Source: an uncultured Acetobacteraceae bacterium
GTDB taxonomy: Bacteria; Pseudomonadota; Alphaproteobacteria; Acetobacterales; Acetobacteraceae
Direction of reading: 5' to 3'
DNA: 64,000 nt
Assembly: GCA_903918195.1 (NCBI GenBank)
Contig: CAIXDS010000330.1
Coordinates: 1 to 64,000 of the forward strand
Every line of letters begins with the position of its first letter. Within the stretch, counting starts at the first letter, position 1. Position numbers and translations under genes: made by a program. The notes under the pieces were generated by a model. The model was not told the origin of the DNA. It did not search any database and saw only the letters and a list, made by a program, of their open reading frames with translations. Positions 1 to 8,709 of this stretch are shown in pieces.

Positions 1-102
1 CATCTCCTCACCCCCCTCTTCCCAAAGCCCTTAAATGAATGGGTTCCAAGGGCCTCTCGGCCCTTGGTGGGGTCCAGGGGCAAAGCCCCTGGCCTTCCTT
101 CA
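1..102 (-). repeat. Dispersed two-hairpin repeat, unit A (cut by window edge)
   Basis: Single unit read on the minus strand, starting on the metZ stop codon (100-102). It contains hairpin 1 (CCAGGGGC, short loop, GCCCCTGG), a spacer, hairpin 2 (CCAAGGGCC GAGA GGCCCTTGG) and a distal tail that is G-rich in unit orientation. The same modules recur at 6878-7088, 20504-20645, 31833-31905, 32503-32594 and 44383-44514. The distal end may continue beyond the window. Confidence 0.9.
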
Positions 103-1284
103 CCCTGCCGCCGCCGCCCGGGCAAAATCCTCCTTCAAATCCTCCACGTCCTCCAGCCCCACCGACAGCCGCACCACCCCGTCGGTGATGCCCAGCCGGG
201 CCCGTTCCTCGACACCGATCTTCATGTGCGTGGTGGTGGCAGGATGCGTAATCAGCGACTTGGAATCGCCGAGATTGTTGGACACCCGCACCAGCCGCAG
301 CGCGTTCAGCAGCCGGAACGCCGCGTCCTTGCCACCAGCAAGCTCGAAAGTCACCATGGTGCCGCCGGCGCTGGCCTGCGCCATCGCCAGGGCGCGCTGC
401 GGATGATCCTCGCGCGTCGGGTACCACACCCGCGCAACGCCGGACTGGGTGGCGAGAAAATCGGCGATCGCGGCCGCACTGCGGCAGGCAGCCTCGACGC
501 GCAGGGCCAGCGTCTCCAACCCCTTCAGCAGCAGCCAGGCATTGAACGGCGAGAGCACCGGCCCGGTGTTGCGAATGAAGGGCTGCAGCGTCTCCTCGAT
601 CCATTTTTTTGTGCCCAGCACCGCACCGCCCAGCACCCGGCCCTGGCCGTCGATGTGCTTGGTGCAGGAATAGACGACGACATCGGCGCCGAGCTGCAGC
701 GGCTTCTGCAGCAAGGGCGTGGCGAACACGTTGTCCACCACCACGATCGCCCCGGCCGCGTGCGCCAGATCGGCGACCGCGCGCAGATCGACGATTTCCA
801 GCATCGGGTTGGACGGCGATTCCAGCAGCACCAGCGCGGCGGGTCTCGCCAGCGCGGCGCGCCATTGGTCGATGTCGGTGCCGTCAACGAACTCGCTGGC
901 GATGCCAAAGCGCGGCAGCAGGGTGGAGATGATCCAGTGGCAGGCGCCGAACAGTGCCCGCGAGGCCACCACGCGATCGCCGGCCTTCAGATGGGCGAAC
1001 AGCGCCGCGTTGACCGCCGCCATGCCGGTGGCGGTGGCGCAACAGGCCTCCGCCCCCTCGATCAGCGCCAGCCGGCGTTCCAGCATCGCCACGGTGGGAT
1101 TGCCGAAGCGCGAATACTGGTAGTGGTCGATGCTGGCCTTGAAGGTGGCCTCGGCCTGCTCGGCATTGTCGTAGACAAAGCCGGAGGTGAGAAACAGCGC
1201 CTCGGCGGTCTCGCCGTACTGGCTGCGCTCGATGCCGCCCTGCACCAGCAGGGTGGCGAGACGATAGGCGGGGGGAATTGTCAT
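100..1284 (-). CDS. metZ: O-succinylhomoserine sulfhydrylase MetZ
   Basis: 394-residue PLP enzyme of the Cys/Met metabolism family. It makes homocysteine from O-succinylhomoserine and sulfide (direct sulfhydrylation) in the cytosol. The PLP lysine is K209 in SCTKHIDGQGRVLGG, a sequence typical of MetZ rather than cystathionine gamma-synthase. The N-terminal stretch QYGETAEALFLTSGFVYD is also family-typical. ATG at 1284 is chosen because it gives normal family length; the frame stays open upstream through the riboswitch and tRNA, but that part resembles no protein. A SAM-II riboswitch precedes the gene, so repression by S-adenosylmethionine is expected. The stop codon is the first codon of a dispersed repeat. 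Confidence 0.93.
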   Translation of the reverse strand: MTIPPAYRLATLLVQGGIERSQYGETAEALFLTSGFVYDNAEQAEATFKASIDHYQYSRFGNPTVAMLERRLALIEGAEACCATATGMAAVNAALFAHLKAGDRVVASRALFGACHWIISTLLPRFGIASEFVDGTDIDQWRAALARPAALVLLESPSNPMLEIVDLRAVADLAHAAGAIVVVDNVFATPLLQKPLQLGADVVVYSCTKHIDGQGRVLGGAVLGTKKWIEETLQPFIRNTGPVLSPFNAWLLLKGLETLALRVEAACRSAAAIADFLATQSGVARVWYPTREDHPQRALAMAQASAGGTMVTFELAGGKDAAFRLLNALRLVRVSNNLGDSKSLITHPATTTHMKIGVEERARLGITDGVVRLSVGLEDVEDLKEDFARAAAAG

Positions 1285-1378
1285 CGCAATCTGGCCCTTG
1301 CAACAGGTGGGCCGACCGTCGGAGCCGTGCTGGGATGCGCGCCAGGGTGCGTCCCTGGTCTGCGCAACGAAGCTGGGC

Positions 1379-1432
1379 CTCTTTAGCGCGCTTGTTTCAC
1401 CTCGCCGCAATCCGGCCGGACAAATCACGAGG
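1379..1432 (-). promoter_or_regulatory. SAM-II riboswitch upstream of metZ
   Basis: On the minus strand the segment holds the SAM-II core: CCTCG pairing with CGAGG (P1), TGATTTG just after the first strand, the CCGGCCGG segment, GTGAAACAAG, and the terminal GCTAAAG (plus coordinates 1381-1387) that forms the pseudoknot. SAM-II aptamers are characteristic of alphaproteobacterial methionine genes such as metA, metX and metZ. It ends about 95 nt before the metZ ATG. A 6-bp hairpin (CCAGGG ACGCA CCCTGG, 1342-1358) lies in between and could be part of the expression platform; that role is inferred. Confidence 0.87.
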
Positions 1433-1454
1433 ACCGGGCGAACCCGATTCTGTG

Positions 1455-1484
1455 CGTATGGACCCGGCGGGGGAGCGTCGTCAA
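1455..1484 (-). promoter_or_regulatory. Candidate sigma-70 promoter of metZ
   Basis: On the minus strand TTGACG (1484-1479), an 18-nt spacer, then CATACG (1460-1455). Transcription would begin about 15 nt before the riboswitch aptamer, which is the expected geometry. The -10 match is only moderate. Confidence 0.5.
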
Positions 1485-1492
1485 TGCCGCCG

Positions 1493-1521
1493 TTGCGCCC
1501 GCGCGGCGGCTTGCCTATAAA
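1493..1521 (+). promoter_or_regulatory. Candidate promoter of tRNA-Gly
   Basis: TTGCGC (1493-1498), a 17-nt spacer and TATAAA (1516-1521), ending 27 nt before the mature 5' end of the tRNA. Spacing and distance fit a sigma-70 stable-RNA promoter. Confidence 0.55.
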
Positions 1522-1548
1522 CCGGGGCACTGAGCGCCGCCGGGCGGC

Positions 1549-1622
1549 GCGGGTGTAGTTCAATGGTAGAACGGCAGCTTCCCAAGCTGCATACGAGGGT
1601 TCGATTCCCTTCACCCGCTCCA
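1549..1622 (+). tRNA. tRNA-Gly (anticodon CCC)
   Basis: Complete cloverleaf. The acceptor stem is GCGGGTG/CACCCGC, the D-arm includes GTTCAATGGTAGAAC, and the anticodon arm is GCAGC-TTCCCAA-GCTGC with anticodon CCC. The T-arm has TTCGATT in its loop, and the 3' CCA is encoded (1620-1622). It decodes GGG. Confidence 0.95.
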
Positions 1623-1636
1623 GCCGCCGCGCCTGG

Positions 1637-2074
1637 TCAGCGCTGTGGGGGATTGAACACCGCATAAAGACGCTGACTCGGCGGCCAGGCCCGCATGATC
1701 TCTGTCTGGAACTGCACCGCCGCCACCACCAGCCCGACCAGCAGCAAGACGCTGGCGATCCAGGCGACCGTGGCCCCCCGGTTGGAGGCGGGCTCGTACT
1801 CCTCATCCTCGTAATCGGGCAACGGCACCGCCAGCGGGCGCCGCGCCTCGGACATCAGCGACGGAAAGGCGGGCGGCGGCGGTTCGGACCGTGGCGGCGG
1901 CGGGGGCGGCGGAGCAGGCGGTGGCTGCAGCAAGGCCAGCGGCGGCGCGGCCGGGGGTGGCATCACCGTCCATTCGTGCGCGCAGCGCACGCAGCGCAGC
2001 CGCCGAGGTCCGGTGCCGAGCCGGGCCTCGGGGACATCGTAGGCCGCTTCGCAGGACGGGCAGACCAGTCGCAT
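1637..2074 (-). CDS. MJ0042-type zinc-ribbon membrane protein
   Basis: 145 residues. The N-terminus carries a zinc ribbon with two CxxC pairs (CPSC near residue 5 and CVRC near residue 28), the MJ0042 zinc-finger family signature. A long Pro/Ala-rich linker follows, then one transmembrane segment (AWIASVLLLVGLVVAAV) near the C-terminus, so the finger should be cytoplasmic and membrane-tethered. ATG at 2074 places the zinc ribbon at residue 1. It is divergent from ftsE-ftsX. The molecular function is unknown. Confidence 0.8.
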   Translation of the reverse strand: MRLVCPSCEAAYDVPEARLGTGPRRLRCVRCAHEWTVMPPPAAPPLALLQPPPAPPPPPPPRSEPPPPAFPSLMSEARRPLAVPLPDYEDEEYEPASNRGATVAWIASVLLLVGLVVAAVQFQTEIMRAWPPSQRLYAVFNPPQR

Positions 2075-2195
2075 CCGATTCGCTCTCAGATGACCAGGAT
2101 ACTGGGATCGGTTGTGCCCGGATGCAACCGCGGGTCGCAACTCCCTTCCGGCGTGGGCCTTCCGGCGCGAGGTGGTTCAGTGGCAAAACAGCACC

Positions 2196-2873
2196 ATGGT
2201 TCGAATGGAATGCGTGGGTCTTCACTACCGCCCGGCCGGTGGCAACCGGGCGGGGCACGAGGTGCTGCGCGACCTCAGCTTCGACATTCCCGAGGGCGGC
2301 TTCCGCTGGCTGCTCGGCCCGTCCGGCGCCGGCAAGACCAGCCTGCTGCGCCTGCTGCACCTTGCGATCCGCCCCACCAGCGGACGCCTGACGGTCATGG
2401 ACACCGAGGTGGGCGATGCCGGGCGCCGCGCGCTGCCGGCACTGCGCCGGCGTATCGGCATGGTGTTCCAGGATTTCCGCCTGCTGCCGCATCTGTCGGC
2501 CTACGACAACGTCGCCCTGCCGCTGCGCATCGCCGGCCGCCCGGAAGGCCAGATCCGGGCCGATGTCACCGAAACCATGCGCTGGGTGGCGCTGGACAAG
2601 AAGGCCAAATCCCGCCCGGCCGAACTGTCCGGCGGCGAGCAGCAACGGGTTGCCATCGCCCGTGCCGTGGTCGGCCGCCCCGTCCTGCTGCTGGCCGACG
2701 AGCCCACCGGCAACCTCGATGACATCCAGGCCGAGCGGCTGATGGTGATGTTGACGGAGCTCAACCGGCTCGGCACCACCGTCATCGTCGCCACCCACAA
2801 TGACGCGCTGGTGACGCGCCACCCCGGCCCCGCGCTGCGTCTCAACAACGGCCGTCTGCTCGCCAGTGGCTAG
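2196..2873 (+). CDS. ftsE: Cell-division ABC transporter ATPase FtsE
   Basis: 225-residue ABC ATPase. Walker A GPSGAGKT is at 41-48, the signature LSGGEQQR at 144-151, and Walker B LLLADEP at 164-170, followed by TGNLD. The sequence and the adjacent FtsX identify FtsE, which with FtsX couples divisome state to peptidoglycan hydrolase activation at the septum. ATG 2196 is chosen over longer in-frame starts because it begins just before the first beta strand; ATG 2205 is an alternative. No strong Shine-Dalgarno sequence is visible. The gene overlaps ftsX by 8 nt, indicating translational coupling. Confidence 0.9.
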   Translation: MVRMECVGLHYRPAGGNRAGHEVLRDLSFDIPEGGFRWLLGPSGAGKTSLLRLLHLAIRPTSGRLTVMDTEVGDAGRRALPALRRRIGMVFQDFRLLPHLSAYDNVALPLRIAGRPEGQIRADVTETMRWVALDKKAKSRPAELSGGEQQRVAIARAVVGRPVLLLADEPTGNLDDIQAERLMVMLTELNRLGTTVIVATHNDALVTRHPGPALRLNNGRLLASG

Positions 2874-3792
2874 GAACCTCCTTCGCCCGGCGCGCTTCGA
2901 CGATCTCGGCCTGCGCCGCGCGCTCGGCGACCGTATGCTGCTGCTGCTGGTGGCGGCGATGGCCTTCCTGGCCGCGCTGGCGCTGGCCGGGGTGGTGGGG
3001 GTGCGCGCGCTGGCGGCGCACTGGCAGGAAGGCGCGGGCTCGGCGCTGACCGTCCAGGTGCCGCGACCGGCGGACCAGGAGGGGGGACAGACCCGGATCG
3101 CGCGCGTGCTCGCCGTGCTGCACGACATCCCGGGCGTGGCCAGCGCGCGGAAGCTGTCGCAGACCGAGCTGGCCGAACTGCTGCGGCCCTGGCTGAGCGA
3201 CGGCGCCGAGCTGATGGCGATCCGCCTGCCGGCGGTGATCGCGGTGCGGCTGGCCGCCGGCGCGCCCAATCCGGAGCAACTCGGCGCCCGCCTCGCCGCC
3301 GCGGTGCCGGGCACACTGACGGAAAGCCACGGGATGTGGGTGCAGCGGCTCAGCCTGCTCGCCGGCAGCCTGCAGGCGTGCGCCTGGCTGGCCCTGGCGG
3401 TGGTGGCCGCGGTGGCCGCGGCGGTGGTGGCGATCGCCACCCGCGCGGGGTTGGCAGCAAGGCGGGAAGCAATCGAGATCGTGCACGGGCTGGGGGCGAC
3501 CGACGGCTACATCGCCGACCGCTTCGCCAGCCGCGCCACCGGGCTGGCGGCCATCGGCGGCGGGCTCGGCGCGCTGGCGGCGCTGCCGGTGCTGCTGGTG
3601 CTCGCCCGGCTCGCCGCCCCCTTTGCGGCCGCCCGGCCGGAGGCGGCGGCGGACGCGTCCGGGCTCGCCATGCTGGCCGCTCTGCCGCCGCCGCTGTGGC
3701 TGACGCTGCCGGTGCTGCCGCTGGCCGCGGCGGCGATCGGCTTCCTGACCGCGCAGGTCACCGTCCGGCGCTGGCTGCGGCGGTTGCCATGA
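2866..3792 (+). CDS. ftsX: Cell-division ABC permease FtsX
   Basis: 308 residues, GTG start overlapping the ftsE stop. It has a short cytoplasmic N-terminus, a first membrane helix (about 25-50), a periplasmic domain (about 55-160), then three further hydrophobic segments, matching the four-helix FtsX topology. The sequence is strongly Ala/Leu-rich. It acts with FtsE at the inner membrane. It overlaps the next gene by 4 nt (ATGA). Confidence 0.9.
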   Translation: MARNLLRPARFDDLGLRRALGDRMLLLLVAAMAFLAALALAGVVGVRALAAHWQEGAGSALTVQVPRPADQEGGQTRIARVLAVLHDIPGVASARKLSQTELAELLRPWLSDGAELMAIRLPAVIAVRLAAGAPNPEQLGARLAAAVPGTLTESHGMWVQRLSLLAGSLQACAWLALAVVAAVAAAVVAIATRAGLAARREAIEIVHGLGATDGYIADRFASRATGLAAIGGGLGALAALPVLLVLARLAAPFAAARPEAAADASGLAMLAALPPPLWLTLPVLPLAAAAIGFLTAQVTVRRWLRRLP

Positions 3793-4460
3793 AACGGTGG
3801 TTCGCCCTGGTTCTGAGCCTGCCCGCCGCGCTGGCGCTCGCCTGGCTGGCCGGCTTCGCCTGGTTCCTGGACACCGCCCTGGTCAGTATCGAGCCGCCGG
3901 GCAGCGCGGACGGCATCGTTGCGCTGACCGGCGGCGCCGAACGGGTGGAAACCGCGCTGAAGCTGCTCGCTAAGGGGCGCGCGCGGGTGCTGCTGATCTC
4001 CGGCGTGGGGGGCGCCACCGATTTCGCCGCCCTCGCCCGTCGTGCCGGCGTGGACCCGGGATTGCGCGCGCGGGTGACGCTCGGCCGCACCGCCACCTCG
4101 ACCCGCGGCAACGCCAGCGAGACCGCCGACTGGGCGCGTGCCAACGGGGTGCGCTCGCTCATCGTGGTCACCGCCGGCTATCACATGCCGCGCGCCCTCG
4201 CCGAATTGTCGCGGGCGCTGCCCGGGCTGACGCTGCACCCGGTGCCGGTGCTGCCGCCGGCGATGCGCGAGCCCGGCCCCACCGCGCTACGCCTGCTGGC
4301 CGGCGAATACACCAAGTGGCTGGCGACCGAGGCCGGATTGTCGTTCCTCGGTTCGCACGGCGATACCCACGCGCCGCCGGTCCGTGAGGACCGGTCCGCG
4401 CCGGAGGAACGGCCGATGCCTGAAGAAAGGCCCATTGTTAAGGATAGGACTGACGGATGA
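3789..4460 (+). CDS. YdcF/ElyC-like DUF218 protein
   Basis: 223 residues: one N-terminal membrane anchor (about 8-30) followed by a DUF218 domain. Visible family features are DGIVALTGGAERVETAL, a glycine-rich LLISGVGG segment, STRGNASETA and VVTAGYHMPRAL. DUF218 proteins include ElyC and SanA, which affect envelope and peptidoglycan-precursor biology; the biochemical role is unsettled. It sits in an ATGA-coupled chain with ftsX and the acyltransferase gene. The C-terminal 25 residues are charged and low-complexity (repeated PEERP). Confidence 0.82.
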   Translation: MKRWFALVLSLPAALALAWLAGFAWFLDTALVSIEPPGSADGIVALTGGAERVETALKLLAKGRARVLLISGVGGATDFAALARRAGVDPGLRARVTLGRTATSTRGNASETADWARANGVRSLIVVTAGYHMPRALAELSRALPGLTLHPVPVLPPAMREPGPTALRLLAGEYTKWLATEAGLSFLGSHGDTHAPPVREDRSAPEERPMPEERPIVKDRTDG

Positions 4461-5230
4461 CCCTGCTCCGCTCGCTGGCCTTCAACGCCTGGTTCTATGG
4501 CGTGACTTTCGCCTTCAGCCTGTGGCACGGCCTGTTCACCCACGAGCGGGGTGCCGTGGTGCGGGTGGCACAAAGCTGGGCCGCCCTGGTGCTCGCCGGG
4601 CTGCGCCGGCTGTGCGGGATCGACTGGGTGGTGAACGGACGCGAGCACCTGCCCGTCTCCGGTGCGGCGCTGATCGCGCCGATGCACCAGTCTGCCTTCG
4701 ACACGATGGTGTGGCTGCTGCTGCTGCCGGATTGCGTCTATGTCCTGAAAAGCGAGCTGACGCGCATCCCGCTATTCGGCGCGCTGCTGCTGCGAGGCGG
4801 CATGATTTCGGTGGACCGGACCGGCGGCGCGGCGGCCATGCGCGACCTGATCCGGCGCGCCGCCGCCGTCGCCGCGGCGGGGCGACAGATCCTGATCTTC
4901 CCGGAAGGCACCCGCGTCGCGCCCGGCGCCGGCGTGAAGCTGCAGCCGGGGGTCGCCGCGCTCGCCGCCCGCACCGGCTTGCCGATCATCCCGGTTGCCA
5001 CCGATTCGGGCGACCATTGGGGCCGGCGGTCCTTCCGCAAGCGCCCGGGCACCATCCGGATCGTCATCCTGCCGCCGCTCCCAACCGGCCTGCCGCGCGA
5101 TGAATTGATGGCGCGGCTGGAGCAGGCTTATGCCGATGGCTATGCTGCGCTGCGAGGTGGACAACCTGTGGACAACTCTGTGGGCAGCGCGGCGCAGCGT
5201 TTACCACACCGGCCAACCGCACTTCATTAA
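4457..5230 (+). CDS. 1-acyl-sn-glycerol-3-phosphate acyltransferase (PlsC-like)
   Basis: 257 residues with the glycerolipid acyltransferase motifs: HQSAFD at 77-82 (HX4D catalytic box) and FPEGTR at 148-153 (substrate binding). A hydrophobic N-terminus anchors it to the inner membrane, where it would acylate lysophosphatidic acid. It is the last gene of the ftsE-ftsX-ydcF-plsC chain, overlapping its predecessor by 4 nt. The C-terminal 25 residues after the domain are not conserved-looking. Confidence 0.85.
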   Translation: MTLLRSLAFNAWFYGVTFAFSLWHGLFTHERGAVVRVAQSWAALVLAGLRRLCGIDWVVNGREHLPVSGAALIAPMHQSAFDTMVWLLLLPDCVYVLKSELTRIPLFGALLLRGGMISVDRTGGAAAMRDLIRRAAAVAAAGRQILIFPEGTRVAPGAGVKLQPGVAALAARTGLPIIPVATDSGDHWGRRSFRKRPGTIRIVILPPLPTGLPRDELMARLEQAYADGYAALRGGQPVDNSVGSAAQRLPHRPTALH

Positions 5231-5239
5231 CTAATTGGA

Positions 5240-5258
5240 AAACATACCTGTTATGTTT
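5240..5258. promoter_or_regulatory. Inverted repeat upstream of the DUF2125 gene
   Basis: AAACATA CCTGT TATGTTT: perfect 7-bp arms, 5-bp spacer, in a locally AT-rich pocket about 115 bp before the DUF2125 start. It could be an operator or promoter element. No regulator is assigned. Confidence 0.3.
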
Positions 5259-5374
5259 AATTCACGGTGCATTCAGGTCGGTGGAACGGACTGGGGATGA
5301 TGCTGTCCCCAGGCGGCCAGAACAGCCTGCGCCCGGTATCCCGCTGCCGCCGGATCGGCCTTTAGGCGCTGCCC

Positions 5375-6448
5375 ATGACCCCGCTCCAACGCCGTTTCAT
5401 CCGCCGATTATTGGTCGGCGCCCTGGCCGTGCTGGCCGTGCTGGCCGCTGCCGATACCGGCCTGTGGTTCTTCGCCACCACCCGGCTGGCGCACCACCTG
5501 GCCGCATGGCAGGCGCGGAGTCACACCGCCGGCTGGACGCTCTCCGCGGGACCGCCACAGCGGGCCGGCTGGCCGCTGGCGGCGGCCATCGTGCTGCCCT
5601 ATCCCGTGCTCGCCGGCGGCGCGACTGACCTGCCGGGCGGCCTGTTCTGGCAGGCCGCGCAGGCCGAGCTGTCGTTGGCGCTGCTGCCGCCCTGGCGGCT
5701 GACCCTCCGGGTGACCGGCCCGCAGCGGTTCCGCCTGGCCACCCTGGCGGAATTCGGCTTCGCTGCCGACCGGTTCGAGGTGGACGTTCCGCTCGCTCCG
5801 TTCCAACGCAACCCGGGCGCACAGGCGCACGAGGCCGAATTCTCTGCCGCCGGGCTGCGCGCCGCCCTGCCCACCGGGGAGCTCGCCATCGCCGCGATGG
5901 CCCTGCACGCCGTCACCCGGCCCGCCGACGCGTCGGGCGAGGCGGCGTTGACGCTGACCGGCAGTGCCAGGGCGATCGACCTGCCGCCCTTGCCCGGCGG
6001 GCGCCCCTGGCCGCCCGGCCCGTACATCGCCTCGGCCGCGTTCGACACCGCGATCACCGGCCCGGTGCCGCGCGGCAGCAGCCTCGCCGCGCGCGCGGCT
6101 TCGTGGCGCGACGGCGGCGGCACCCTGGTGGTGCGTCATCTGGCGCTTGCCTGGGGGCCGCTCGGCCTGACGGGCAGCGCCACCATGGCCCTGGACAAGC
6201 GGCTGCAGCCCACGGCCACCGCCATGGCATCGCTGGCCGGCTATGAAGCGCCGCTGGAAGCGCTCGCCACGTCCGGCCTGCTGGCGCCGCGGGTGGTGCA
6301 GGCGGTCAAAGGGGTCCTGGGCATCCTCGCCCGCCCACCCCAGGACGGCAGCCCCCCTCAGGTCGAGCTGCCCGTGACACTGCAGGACCGCACCCTGGCG
6401 GCCGGCCCGTTTCCGCTGCTGCGGCTGCAGGAATGGGTGTGGCGTTAG
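5375..6448 (+). CDS. DUF2125 envelope protein
   Basis: 357 residues. It has an N-terminal signal or anchor helix (about 11-33), then the tryptophan-bearing segment typical of DUF2125 (HTAGWTLSAGPPQRAGWPLA), followed by beta-strand-rich, AsmA-like sequence. The family is found almost only in alphaproteobacteria, is predicted periplasmic, and has no established function. The gene stands alone, 144 bp after plsC. Confidence 0.75.
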   Translation: MTPLQRRFIRRLLVGALAVLAVLAAADTGLWFFATTRLAHHLAAWQARSHTAGWTLSAGPPQRAGWPLAAAIVLPYPVLAGGATDLPGGLFWQAAQAELSLALLPPWRLTLRVTGPQRFRLATLAEFGFAADRFEVDVPLAPFQRNPGAQAHEAEFSAAGLRAALPTGELAIAAMALHAVTRPADASGEAALTLTGSARAIDLPPLPGGRPWPPGPYIASAAFDTAITGPVPRGSSLAARAASWRDGGGTLVVRHLALAWGPLGLTGSATMALDKRLQPTATAMASLAGYEAPLEALATSGLLAPRVVQAVKGVLGILARPPQDGSPPQVELPVTLQDRTLAAGPFPLLRLQEWVWR

Positions 6449-6510
6449 CCGGACCGGTCGTATATACGTGCGCACATGACCATCCGGACCATGATCGCGC
6501 GAATTATGTC

Positions 6511-6532
6511 CCCGGCTGCCTGAGCAGCCGGG
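6511..6532 (+). terminator. GC-rich hairpin after the DUF2125 gene
   Basis: CCCGGCTGC CTGA GCAGCCGGG, a perfect 9-bp stem with a 4-nt loop, 63 nt after the DUF2125 stop and 49 nt before the next gene. There is no T-tract, so it may act as a pause site or RNA-stability element rather than a true intrinsic terminator. Confidence 0.4.
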
Positions 6533-6580
6533 TCGGCCCGCGCCCGCGATCCTGATCTTTTCGTCCGGAGTCTGTTCCCC

Positions 6581-6880
6581 ATGTCGTTCGAGCCTTGGGC
6601 CCTGGTGGGCCAGCACGCTGCTGTTCGTTTTACCCTTGTCGCCGACGCATCACCCGGCCTGCTGCCGCGGCTGTTGCAGCCTTTCGCCAGGCGCGACCTG
6701 ACCCCCGACTCGCTGGAATCCGTCCGTCAGGGCAACGATGTGCGGGTGGAAATCGCCATGCACGCGATGCCGGCCGAAATGGTGCACCTGGTGGAAGGTA
6801 ATCTGCGCCAGGTCGTCGGGGTGCGCTCGCTCACCCGCCGCCAGGAGATCACCGGGTCGGTGCGGCGGCGGGCGGCCTGA
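6581..6880 (+). CDS. Small ACT-like domain protein
   Basis: 99 residues. The pattern (VRFTLVADASPGLLPRLLQPF, then DVRVEIAMHAM, then VEGNLRQVVGVRSL) resembles a single ACT domain as in the small regulatory subunit of acetohydroxyacid synthase (IlvM-like). No large subunit is adjacent, so the partner is unknown and the similarity is inferred by eye. The stop codon (6878-6880) is the first codon of a dispersed repeat. Confidence 0.65.
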   Translation: MSFEPWALVGQHAAVRFTLVADASPGLLPRLLQPFARRDLTPDSLESVRQGNDVRVEIAMHAMPAEMVHLVEGNLRQVVGVRSLTRRQEITGSVRRRAA

Positions 6881-7088
6881 AGGAAGGAAGACCAGGGGCT
6901 CTGCCCCTGGACCCCGCCAAGGGCCGAGAGGCCCCTGGACCCCATCACTTGAAGGGCTTTGGGAAGAGGGGGTGAGGAGGTGCATCGGCCTCTCCTCACC
7001 CCCCCCTCTTCCCAAAGCCCTTAACGAATGGGTTCCAAGGGCCTCTCGGCCCTTGGCGGGTCCAGGGCAGAGCCCTGGCCTTCCTTTA
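6878..7088. repeat. Dispersed two-hairpin repeat, head-to-head pair B
   Basis: Two units arranged as a 210-bp inverted repeat. The plus-oriented unit starts on the stop codon of the ACT-like gene; the minus-oriented unit starts near 7088. Each has hairpin 1, hairpin 2 and the distal tail AAGGGCTTTGGGAAGAGG. The tails meet near 6983-6990. The pair separates convergent genes. Confidence 0.92.
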
Positions 7089-7098
7089 ACCTTCAGGC

Positions 7099-7136
7099 AA
7101 AAAAAACCCGGCGCGCGTGCCCCATCGGCGCCGGGT
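7099..7136 (-). terminator. Intrinsic terminator of aceA
   Basis: On the minus strand: ACCCGGCGC, a 13-nt loop, GCGCCGGGT, then a run of eight T (7106-7099; the first T is also the last base of the stem). Classic rho-independent structure about 105 nt downstream of the aceA stop. Confidence 0.85.
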
Positions 7137-7240
7137 GTAGGCGATGGGCCCAGACCGCTGTTCTACGGCGGCGGCTTGGGCATGTCGGCAGCGGCCGGGT
7201 CCGGGGCGGATCGCACCGCCCTGGCCGCCGCCGGATCGGG

Positions 7241-8557
<1,317 letters not shown>

Positions 8558-8709
8558 CGTAGTCTCCTCGTGGGGGCGCCGAGGGCGGCGCGGGACGAGG
8601 TCAATTTTTCACATACCGGCGTCAAAGTTGATCCCCAAATTGCGTGACCAGCGGCAACGCGGTAATGATATTAACCGACCAGCCCGGTAAACCAGTAAAG
8701 GTTGTCAAG

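Noticed and set aside
100-1806. A 568-codon open frame on the minus strand covering metZ and 520 bp upstream
   Set aside because: The upstream part runs through the riboswitch and antisense to the tRNA and resembles no protein; only 100-1284 is MetZ.
6890-7080. Apparent peptides containing [16 protein letters not shown] read from the repeats
   Set aside because: These are translations of the dispersed noncoding repeats, not genes, except where a real gene frame runs into them (rlmN, hpnK).
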